Part shown: piece after piece, positions 1 to 5,990 of the stretch | Layout: each line of letters starts with the position of its first letter | How positions within the stretch are numbered: position 1 is the first letter of the stretch | Assembly: GCA_905479025.1 (NCBI GenBank) | Contig: CAJQKX010000345.1 | Location: 1 to 7,098, forward strand | DNA from: an uncultured Paraglaciecola sp. | GTDB taxonomy: Bacteria; Pseudomonadota; Gammaproteobacteria; Enterobacterales; Alteromonadaceae | Length of the DNA: 7,098 bases | Reading direction: 5' to 3' | The notes under the pieces: model-generated | Told to the model about the DNA's origin: nothing | Database searches by the model: none | The model's input: the letters and a program-made list of their open reading frames with translations, nothing else | Translations under genes and position numbers: made by a program

Positions 1-317
1 TTAATAAAAACCATATCTGGATCGAGAAATAAAACACTTCCTTCAACCTCCTGGTTGTCAATCCAGCTTTTAAGGGAACCTAACTTATTGGCTATACCCC
101 AGAAATCACCTGTATGTTGATTTTTCATATAACTAGGTAAAGGAATCACCTTTGCTATATTAGACTCTCTAGGGGATAGGTCACCATTTTCACCTTCGGA
201 ACACAAGGCAATAAGTTCGCCCTTTTGATGGGCATTTACGTAACTGTACTCCAGCAAATCACACTGCCAACTTTGATAATAGGTATTACTGGTACTATAT
301 ATGACAAAATCTGGCAT
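1..317 (-). CDS. Partial glycosyltransferase-like protein (hydroxyproline O-arabinosyltransferase / peptidyl-serine galactosyltransferase-like), N-terminal 105 residues
   Basis: The gene runs off the left edge, so only its first 105 codons are visible, with no internal stop. I chose ATG at 315-317 because AGGA lies six bases upstream of it; two in-frame stops lie a little further upstream. Visible motifs are YYQSWQCDLLEY (residues 13-24), GELIALCSEGE (33-43), VIPLPSYMKN (57-66), and LFLDPDMVF (96-104), whose D99-x-D101 would bind the metal and nucleotide sugar. The aromatic-WQ start, the GEL..L.S segment and the late L-D-x-D-M motif are the pattern I know from plant and algal peptidyl glycosyltransferases that modify hydroxyproline or serine in Pro-rich proteins. 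No signal peptide is visible, so a cytoplasmic enzyme is likely. It lies on the same strand as the Pro-rich protein gene at 2123-2569, separated by transposon debris. The family assignment is from memory of motifs and is moderately sure; donor and acceptor are unknown. Confidence 0.68.
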   Translation of the reverse strand, partial: MPDFVIYSTSNTYYQSWQCDLLEYSYVNAHQKGELIALCSEGENGDLSPRESNIAKVIPLPSYMKNQHTGDFWGIANKLGSLKSWIDNQEVEGSVLFLDPDMVFI

Positions 318-383
318 TGGCTTTCCTAACTCAGGGTTTCGTAGTTCAAGTGGAACGTAAATTCATAACTAATTTATTGTTAA

Positions 384-411
384 ATAATAACTTAATGCCA
401 TTGCGTAGCAA
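384..411 (-). promoter_or_regulatory. Candidate sigma-70 promoter for the glycosyltransferase-like gene
   Basis: Read on the minus strand, TTGCTA (406-411, four of six consensus matches) is followed after 16 bases by TATTAT (384-389, five of six). It would give a leader of roughly 60 bases before the ATG at 317. If real, the glycosyltransferase-like gene does not depend on readthrough from the Pro-rich protein gene. The DNA is AT-rich, so chance matches are likely. Confidence 0.33.
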
Positions 412-484
412 AAATTTGATTATTTAAAAACATTTAATATCCCATAAATACAACATTTTTTCCATTGGTCACGACAGATTTTCT

Positions 485-1076
485 GTGCCAATCTACTTTA
501 AAAATATTCATTATACCTTTGGCTCAATTCAGAAGCGCCTTGATTTTAAAACGACGTCACTAAAAACCATGTTTATAAACACTCTGGCTCTGCAACTCAT
601 GCGAGAAAGCTTATTATCACTTGCGCAGATTGTGGCTTATTCAATAATGACGTTCACTCGGGATGAATTATTAAGCTGTAGTAAAGCAAAAAAGTATGCA
701 TTCTATGACTGGCTAAGCCGAGAAGATGTCAACTTGCGAAAGCTACAATTATTGACAGCAAAGAAAGTCTTCAAAACCAACACCTGCGATAGTGTGTTTG
801 TGGTTGATGATTTAAGTAAAATCATACGTGTGACCGAGATTGAAGGGTCTTACGAGCCAATTTGTCCAGTTAACCAGCCGCTGGGTTATAGAGCAACAAG
901 TCGTTAGCTTGTGTGTCGCTTATGATGCCTAGTTCCTCCCAGTTGATAGTGATATTTTCGTCAATAAAGAGAGGGAGAAAACAGCCAATACCACCTTTAA
1001 GAATCTTCACAATATTAAGAGCCGTTCTCACAATCATGGATGGTGCACTTTATAGCTAATTCGTGATTTTCAGTGA
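485..1076 (+). pseudogene. Decayed DDE transposase (IS4/IS701-like, DDE_5-type)
   Basis: An open frame from 485 to 907 encodes 140 residues that read like the front half of a DDE transposase. AKKYAFYDWLSREDVN (about residues 68-83) and LQLLTAKKVF (87-96) lead into VFVVDDLSK (104-112), where the first catalytic Asp is expected. The frame ends at a stop at 905-907. The match resumes one frame over at about 890 with QVVSLCVAYDA, a stop, then FLPVDSDIFVNKEREK, which fits the usual strand following the first Asp. Stops at 1053-1055 and 1074-1076 end the readable part, and the second Asp and the Glu regions are absent. The segment after VFVVDDLSK, where the family normally has a basic patch and EG.SSH, is visibly scrambled. 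This is a dead element with a frameshift, nonsense mutations and a lost C-terminus. I did not find its terminal inverted repeats, so the element's ends are unknown. Confidence 0.72.
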
Positions 1077-1791
1077 ACATATTTTAAAAACTACAAAGAC
1101 CCACTCGCTAATAGCGATTATTCGAATCAAAAAAAAAAGACTATATGTCACGCCGACACCAACATTAATGTCCATTATTTGTGTGCCACGCAGCTATAAC
1201 AACAGTAGATATTTGCCTAAGTGATCCCGATGAGTCAATTCAGATTATATTTCCCATATCGACTCCCCTTTTAAATTGCTCATGTGAGGGGTCTACATCA
1301 GCCAACATGTTACCGCCGACGGTTTGATATCATTGGCCTGTCAGTAATTGGCTAATGATCACCGTGGGTGAATTAACGATTCTGTCGCACATGATATTCA
1401 TCAGTTCTTAGTTTATGCCGACTGAATTGGCTCCAAGTCTCAGTTATACATAATAAACATGTCGAGTCTGCAAATTGTTGCAGGGCTTAACTTTCGTGGC
1501 GACGACTTAAGTTGTATTATTTTCAACATCAGTCTGGATATTCTATATTATTTTGCACTAGCCAATGATGCAGGCACTTCACGCCCGTGAAAAGGCCTGA
1601 TATTTTTTACCGCGCCACAAGTGCAGTAAGATGACTAGCTCTGATGCTTGGGTATATTGCAACAAGGAGACTTTCATCGATTGTTTTAACCCTCTGGACT
1701 GGGCGTTAAGCTGATTATTTACATAGTGAACGCTTCCGCTTAGAAGATCATTTCAGTCCTCAAAGTTAAGGCCTACTTTGTTTGCGAAACA
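1077..1791. other. Intergenic stretch with no recognisable gene
   Basis: All six frames are broken at about the density expected for AT-rich DNA. The longest open run I read on the plus strand is roughly 55 codons ending near 1590, and it resembles nothing I know. It has no start with a good ribosome-binding site. The stretch is probably further eroded mobile-element or chromosomal debris. A run of ten or more A residues occurs at about 1130-1138. Confidence 0.5.
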
Positions 1792-1869
1792 AGTGCCGAA
1801 GCCATGCCGTTGAGAATAGTGCCGCAGCCATGCCGTTGAGAATAGTGCCGCAGCCATGCCGTTGAGAAT
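1792..1869. repeat. Three tandem copies of a 26-bp repeat
   Basis: Units lie at 1792-1817, 1818-1843 and 1844-1869. Each begins AGTGCCG and ends CCGTTGAGAAT. Copies two and three are identical, and copy one differs at one base (A for C at position 9). The 26-bp period is not a multiple of three, so it shifts reading frame each copy and is not a protein repeat. On the minus strand the flank beyond copy one reads as a short protein-like tail (SQRHGFGTCFANKV), so the repeat may have expanded from the end of a dead gene. I cannot assign a function. Confidence 0.92.
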
Positions 1870-2093
1870 AAAGTGTCTAAATTGGATGATGAGTTATTTA
1901 TCATGTCTTTAATCTGTTAGTTGAATCTTCTGGGGTCATAGATACTATTTTGAGGCTGGGGTAGTCGAAATTTCTGCCTCAATGGTAAAATTTATGATTT
2001 AGTACTGACAAATATTATTTTTTTACATCATTGGCCGAAATCAGAAATGTTTAACATCGGCTATCGAGTTTTTAATCTGTAGAGTAATAAATT

Positions 2094-2122
2094 TTGGATT
2101 GAATGTGCTACCAACAATCCAA
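2094..2122 (-). terminator. Stem-loop directly after the Pro-rich protein gene, possible terminator
   Basis: TTGGATTG at 2094-2101 is a perfect inverted match of CAATCCAA at 2115-2122, giving an 8-bp stem with a 13-base loop. It abuts the TGA stop (2123-2125) of the minus-strand gene with no gap. The bases that follow in the transcript are A/U-rich (AAUUUAUUAC) but are not a true U-run, so intrinsic termination would be weak. It could instead protect the 3' end of the mRNA. Confidence 0.42.
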
Positions 2123-2569
2123 TCACACAAGAAGGGGAGGCTTTGTCGGTGCCGGAGTCGGTGCAGGAGTCGGTGCCGGAGTCGGTCCCGATGACGGTAC
2201 CGGAGTCGGTGCCGGAGTCGGTGCCGGTGACGGTGCCGGAGTCGGTCCCGATGACGGTACCGGTGCCGGAGTCGGTGCCGGAGTCGGTCCCGATGACGGT
2301 ACCGGAGTCGGAGTCGGTGCCGGAGTCGGAGTCGGAGTCGGTGCCGGAGTCGGTTGTGTTGTAGGCGGTCCTACTCCGCCGCCGCTTTGTGCCGCCGCCT
2401 TGTCTGCCACCATTAAAGCGACCATAGTGGGAGCTGTGTAAAGTCCAAACTTACCTAATTTTGTTACAAAATCACGACGGTTTACATCTGTTTGGTTTTT
2501 TTCAGTAGTTGGTTTAATGACAGAAACATTTTTATGGGAATCTTTATTTCCTAAATCTTTATCACTCAT
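2123..2569 (-). CDS. Small exported-type protein with twin-arginine-like leader and Pro/Thr/Ala-rich repeat tail; putative modification substrate
   Basis: The protein has 148 residues. ATG at 2567-2569 is preceded by GGAAG at good spacing. Residues 1-29 are polar. N30-R31-R32-D33-F34 with a following K starts a Tat-like signal, then a modest hydrophobic stretch ([14 protein letters not shown], 42-55) and D-K-AAA-Q-S (56-62), a plausible signal peptidase site after A60. From residue 70 on, almost every second residue is Pro: PTPA/PTPT units punctuated by VPSSGP at 90-95, 104-109 and 124-129, ending in TKPPLLV. There are no cysteines and no membrane anchor. Alternating Ala-Pro, Thr-Pro and Ser-Pro is the composition of plant arabinogalactan-protein glycomodules, which fits the glycosyltransferase-like gene on the same strand. 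It is divergent from the PqqD-HPr-kinase gene, whose N-terminal domain could bind the leader. I infer a modified surface or periplasmic polypeptide; alternatively the tail is only a spacer. The protein family is not one I can name. Confidence 0.78.
   Translation of the reverse strand: MSDKDLGNKDSHKNVSVIKPTTEKNQTDVNRRDFVTKLGKFGLYTAPTMVALMVADKAAAQSGGGVGPPTTQPTPAPTPTPTPAPTPTPVPSSGPTPAPTPAPVPSSGPTPAPSPAPTPAPTPVPSSGPTPAPTPAPTPAPTKPPLLV
2145..2352. repeat. 12-bp minisatellite encoding the PTPA tail
   Basis: The plus-strand unit is GTGCCGGAGTCG, with variants GTGACG, GTACCG and a GTCCCGATGACG block. The variant block recurs at 2185, 2245 and 2287, that is at in-frame spacings of 60 and 42 bp, showing a higher-order repeat above the 12-bp unit. 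Proline codons in the coding strand are nearly all CCG, as expected if the array grew by slippage or unequal exchange. It is GC-rich against AT-rich surroundings. Copy number is likely to vary between strains without breaking the frame. Confidence 0.93.
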
Positions 2570-2640
2570 CTACACTTCCAATTTTTAAGTTATTGCAATA
2601 ATTTTTAACTCCCGCACACAGCAAGGATTTAAGCATTAAA

Positions 2641-2670
2641 ATTATACTGATAATTAAATTACTACAATAA
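2641..2670 (-). promoter_or_regulatory. Candidate promoter of the Pro-rich protein gene
   Basis: On the minus strand a perfect TATAAT lies at 2641-2646, about 70 bases before the ATG. Upstream is only a poor -35 (TTATTG or TTGTAG, with spacing 18 or 15). The 246-bp gap between the divergent genes must hold both promoters. For the plus-strand kinase gene the best I see is TTGCAG at 2748-2753 with TAGACT at 2771-2776 (17-base spacer), which is weak. Confidence 0.32.
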
Positions 2671-2815
2671 TAATTCATTGTAAACAGTTAGATAAGAAGT
2701 TTATGCTTGCAAAAGCAAAGAGCGAATAATAGTTGCTAAGAACCCAATTGCAGTAAATAATCGTTAGACATAGACTAAACGTTTAAAATTGCAAACCTAA
2801 CAAGCTGAGAAAAAT

Positions 2816-3916
2816 ATGCGCCCATTACATAAAGGATTTCCGATTGGAGAATCACTCGCAATTGCGGTGTCAGGCACTAGTGAAATTATTTTGCTCGACC
2901 CAATGGCAAAATTAATATGGGAAGCCCTTTATCAGGGTTTTACCGCTGAAGAAATAGCTAACTTACTTTCTGATGGGACCAACATTTCCGCTGTAGATGC
3001 CCTTCTTGATGTGTCTGGTATCATCGGCGAATGGCAAAGGTCCAAGTTGTTGGTCGAACCCAAAGCGTCTACCACCCAAATATTGAAAGTTGGTCAGCGA
3101 ATAATTGCACTAGAAAATCAGTGCAGTGATGTAGGGGAATTAATCGCCAATGCTGTCAATCACCTCGAGGTATCAACCGAGCATAAAACCCATTGCTTAT
3201 TTCAATTATTAGACAAAGGCGAAACAATTGATTTGATTAAAAATGGTAAATGCCTTTATTCCGCTCCTTACGCAGATGCAATCGCACAACGTCTAATTTA
3301 TGAAATAGTAGAAGAAGGATATCGACATCTTGATTTCATAACGGTATTGCACGCTGCAGCTCTCAAGTGGAAAGGGCACTGTTTTGTAATGCCCGCTAAA
3401 GGTGGCTCGGGTAAAACCACACTAGCAGCAGCTCTGATGCACCAGGGAGCCGAGTATCTGGCTGATGATGTAGTGCCATTGCTTTCTAAAGAAGGTGATA
3501 TTTGCCCCCTCAGAACCAGTCTCTGCCTGAAAGAGCATAGCTGGAAGTTACTACAGCCAAGCTTTCCATTTATTGCGAACTCCCCTGTATTAATGCGTGA
3601 CGGAAACCCTGTTCGCTTTCTGCCCCCCTCGAGTGGGATTAGTGATGAGGGTGAAAAATTAACTACCCAGCTTATTATTTTCCCAAATTATAAAACTACT
3701 AATCAGCCCAAATTACAACCGTTAAACTCGGTGGATACATTGAAGAAACTTATTTCAAATTCCACTTGGTTTGGTGAGTCAGTCACCAATAACCGATTAG
3801 AAGAATTGGTTATTTGGTGTAATAGCGCTGACGCGTATGAAATGAGTTTCGATAATCTAGAAAATGGTATTTATTTACTCAACGGTTTATTAGATAAAAA
3901 AAACCAACACACCTAA
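2816..3916 (+). CDS. PqqD-like domain fused to HPr-kinase-related kinase
   Basis: The protein has 366 residues. Residues about 8-80 fit the PqqD/RiPP-recognition fold: IILLDPMAKLIWEAL (24-38), FTAEEIANLL (42-51), then a helix ending in SKLLVEP. Residues about 175-240 match the HPr kinase/phosphorylase core: H179, the Walker A loop GGSGKTT (196-202, K200), the hydrophobic AAAL helix, and YLADD (214-218). The H-to-K spacing of 21 and K-to-D spacing of 17 are what I expect for HprK, so ATP binding and Ser kinase activity look intact. The C-terminal third has no motif I can name. Known relatives are the HprK-related kinase A proteins found with separate PqqD-like chaperones, and the lasso-peptide tailoring kinases that phosphorylate a precursor serine. 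Start ATG 2816 has only a weak GAGA site. It is divergent from the Pro-rich protein, whose PSSG motifs could be its target (inference). It is not a housekeeping hprK: no HPr gene is nearby and the N-terminal domain differs. Confidence 0.85.
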   Translation: MRPLHKGFPIGESLAIAVSGTSEIILLDPMAKLIWEALYQGFTAEEIANLLSDGTNISAVDALLDVSGIIGEWQRSKLLVEPKASTTQILKVGQRIIALENQCSDVGELIANAVNHLEVSTEHKTHCLFQLLDKGETIDLIKNGKCLYSAPYADAIAQRLIYEIVEEGYRHLDFITVLHAAALKWKGHCFVMPAKGGSGKTTLAAALMHQGAEYLADDVVPLLSKEGDICPLRTSLCLKEHSWKLLQPSFPFIANSPVLMRDGNPVRFLPPSSGISDEGEKLTTQLIIFPNYKTTNQPKLQPLNSVDTLKKLISNSTWFGESVTNNRLEELVIWCNSADAYEMSFDNLENGIYLLNGLLDKKNQHT

Positions 3917-4431
3917 AAGTTTTGTATTGTTTGACACTTTATGTCAGTTAGATATAAATTCCTGACAAATATTTTATAAATTCATTTTCTTTTTCTGTCT
4001 AGACACAAGTAATGGTGATATTTCTCATGGCTTTAACTATCTCTCGATGGGTATAGTTCTGGCGAAGCACGAGCTTTGCTGGTTCCAATCTAAATTATGG
4101 AATTCTGGAATAGATTTTGGGCGCGTCTTTTTTGTCACCATTGCGCTTAAAAAGAGCTGTTATAAAAACGATCGTAACAGCTATTAGATGTCAAAAATTA
4201 ACTATGTCACTATAAAGCTAGCTAATCTAAAAGGATGCACGTAGTAGATAAAGATGTATTTTGACTAGATAAATATCCTAAAAATGTTCAAGTAATGGAA
4301 AATTACGTTAGAAAAATTAACGTTTTCTATAATCTGGATAAAATGTTTCCTTCTGATTTACGGTGTTATCGAACTAATTATAGCGATCAACTTGTTCGCA
4401 CTTTTAACTTTAGTGGTATTTCGTTTAGGGT
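3917..4431. other. Intergenic stretch with small inverted repeats, no gene
   Basis: No convincing coding frame is present. A hairpin at 4059-4082 has an approximately 10-bp stem with G-U pairs and an ACGA loop, and is followed by GGTTCCAATCT, which recalls a tRNA T-arm. A 6-bp inverted repeat lies at 4305-4323 (ACGTTA/TAACGT). No strong intrinsic terminator follows the kinase gene; TGACA/TGTCA around 3931-3945 is only a 5-bp stem without a U-run. On the minus strand, the segment just below 4432 still translates like the end of the IS3 transposase (TLNE), so the dead element reaches at least into about 4400. Confidence 0.5.
4155..4182 (-). terminator. Possible intrinsic terminator, minus strand
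   Basis: AGCTGTTA (4155-4162) and TAACAGCT (4175-4182) form a perfect 8-bp stem with a 12-base loop containing CGATCG. On the minus strand the stem is followed by CTTTTTAAG, a short U-run, so it could stop transcription coming from the dead IS3 element. On the plus strand there is no U-run. The stem is not GC-rich. Confidence 0.33.
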
Positions 4432-5330
4432 TTAAGTGCAATACTTCGGGTAAATCCCAGTTGCGGATTTCACCAAGCAAACGCTATGTGGTTCGCTCTT
4501 TGGCACCTTGTTATACTCTTTTTTTTTCGCCAATATCTTATCAGCTAGCCCAGCATGCCGTTGATGTGTAGTCACGAATTTGATACCGCTGTGCTTATGA
4601 ATAAAGTTGTACCAGTGGTTATATTTCAACACCCATTCGCGCGTTTCATCCATACTCGAAAATTTTTTGTAGTGATAGTCATGCCTGTATTTACACGTTT
4701 TAAAAATAGACTCTGCATACGCGTTATCATTGCTAACTCGTGGACGGCTAAAAGATGTGGCGAAGCCTAATTGATATACCGTTTCAACAATAGACGAACC
4801 TTTCATCGGGCTACCATTATCTGAATGAAGCACAGGCGGCTGGCCGTTAATTTCCTTTCTTAGATGTATTCTGCGGATCAGTTTAGCCGCGTTTTCCGCC
4901 GATTCTCCGTAATGTATTTCCCAACCAACACTTTTTCGACTATTGATGTCCTCAATTGTTTATAGGTAATAATATTCTTCTTTAATGCGCGACCCCAGGT
5001 AAGTGTTGTCCCAAAACTATACTTCATTGGCTTGGTAGCAGTATAAGAGGTGGGTCGAAACACGCTGCGTAGTACCCGACTGCGTCCTCGGTGATGCAAT
5101 TGGTTGACCTGCTTCAGCAAACAGTAAAAACTTGATACACAAACAATGTAAAGTCACCCTTCTAACAGCGTTGGCACTACCTGAGAAGTCGCTAAACTAG
5201 CATATTCATGCTGATTGCACACGTATATGTACTCCTCACGCTCTGTGCTTCTATTAGTTTATTCTTAGGCGCTTACCTGATCGCAGTTGGGCGCTTATCC
5301 ACCCGGATACCTCAGGGTCAGAGTCAACTT
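4432..5330 (-). pseudogene. Decayed IS3-family transposase (orfB) with multiple stops and at least one frameshift
   Basis: Read on the minus strand, the IS3-type OrfB can be followed across two frames. About 5250-5030 gives CNQHEYASLATSQVVPTLLEG, a TGA (5154-5156), then SSFYCLLKQVNQLHHRGRSR. After a frameshift near 5030 the other frame gives NEV-stop-FWDNTYL (TAG 5017-5019 where Trp is usual, with the first catalytic Asp next to it). EEYYYL-stop-TIEDINSRK follows (TAA 4960-4962), then GESAENAAKLIRRIHLRKE. The last 133 codons (4432-4833) are open, with LHSDNGSPMKG (second Asp), SFSRPRVSNDNAYAESIFK (catalytic Glu) and HWYNFIHKHSGIKFVTTHQRH. All three acidic residues are still readable, but the gene cannot make a full enzyme. 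Upstream of about 5250 the match frays into other frames (LRSGKRLRINKL). I found no clear orfA, terminal repeats or target duplication. Confidence 0.9.
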
Positions 5331-5990
5331 AAAACTTATACGTCAGCTAACTAAAGCTTTTACACGAATTGCGCAGACATTCATTGTAAAAATCTTTTAG
5401 CTGAATAGGCTAGCTGATAACTTTGACAATGCCAGAGACCACTTTTTAGGTCTTTCCCCCACCTGAGTTAATTCTACAATGAAGATCTATAATTGGCACG
5501 AACCACTTTTACCTGATCCATGAGTCTATGAAAGCTTTGGGCGGCTGAGTTTCTTCTATCTCTTAGGCTATATTCAAGCTAATGTTTTGACTGGGAAAAC
5601 CGAACGAGACAGTGATATATTAGCTTTAGGAGCTGCTTTAGAGCCAAATTGTTGCAGGATTCATTGCTAATAGTAGTCACAGGCTCACGACTAACGTCGT
5701 TCCCGCCTTTTTCCAACATTATTCCCATTTACAGACGGTACATTTTTAGAGACCATAACAAGGTAATGTCGGCGGCTAGTATTATCCCTCTTTGATTTTA
5801 CTGTATTGTCGATACCTATAGTGACAAAGGTGGCTTTTTTCCTATTAAATTAGGTCGTATCTTAGGGTACTCAACAACAAAAATAACGACTAGTAGATAG
5901 ATGCAGAAACCTTGAAAGTTTATCGTTTGGCACCCCCTGTGTGAGCATCAAAATTTGACGACATAAGCAAGACCTTAGTTTTACCTCCCC
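5331..5990. other. Intergenic stretch between dead IS3 element and nuoN
   Basis: No intact gene is present. On the plus strand, 5479-5678 reads MKIYNWHEPLLPDP, a TGA (5521-5523), then an open run including YESFGRLSFFYLLGYIQANV and DILALGAALEPNC up to a TAA. This is protein-like and might be a dead gene fragment, but I do not recognise it. The part next to the IS3 relic presumably once held orfA and the element's end. No clear hairpin terminator is seen directly after the nuoN stop. Confidence 0.45.

Noticed and set aside
1190..1590. Plus-strand frame with long protein-like words suggesting a decayed gene
   Set aside because: Stops occur about as often as chance predicts in this composition, and no motif is recognisable.
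1792..1869. CRISPR array
   Set aside because: The 26-bp units are directly tandem with no spacers.
2103..2441. Plus-strand 112-codon frame rich in Gly-Ala-Gly-Val, and a second plus-strand frame of Ser-Val-Pro-Glu repeats at 2143-2364
   Set aside because: Both are mirror images of the 12-bp repeat in the minus-strand gene. They lack a leader or ribosome-binding site, and only the minus-strand frame has a unique, signal-like N-terminus and a good start.
4155..4182. IS terminal inverted repeat or attachment site
   Set aside because: The 8-bp match is a local hairpin; no partner copy was found near the other side of the IS3 relic.
4555..4770. Plus-strand 71-codon frame opposite the IS3 relic
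   Set aside because: It is a shadow of the transposase frame, whose DDE motifs are unmistakable on the other strand.
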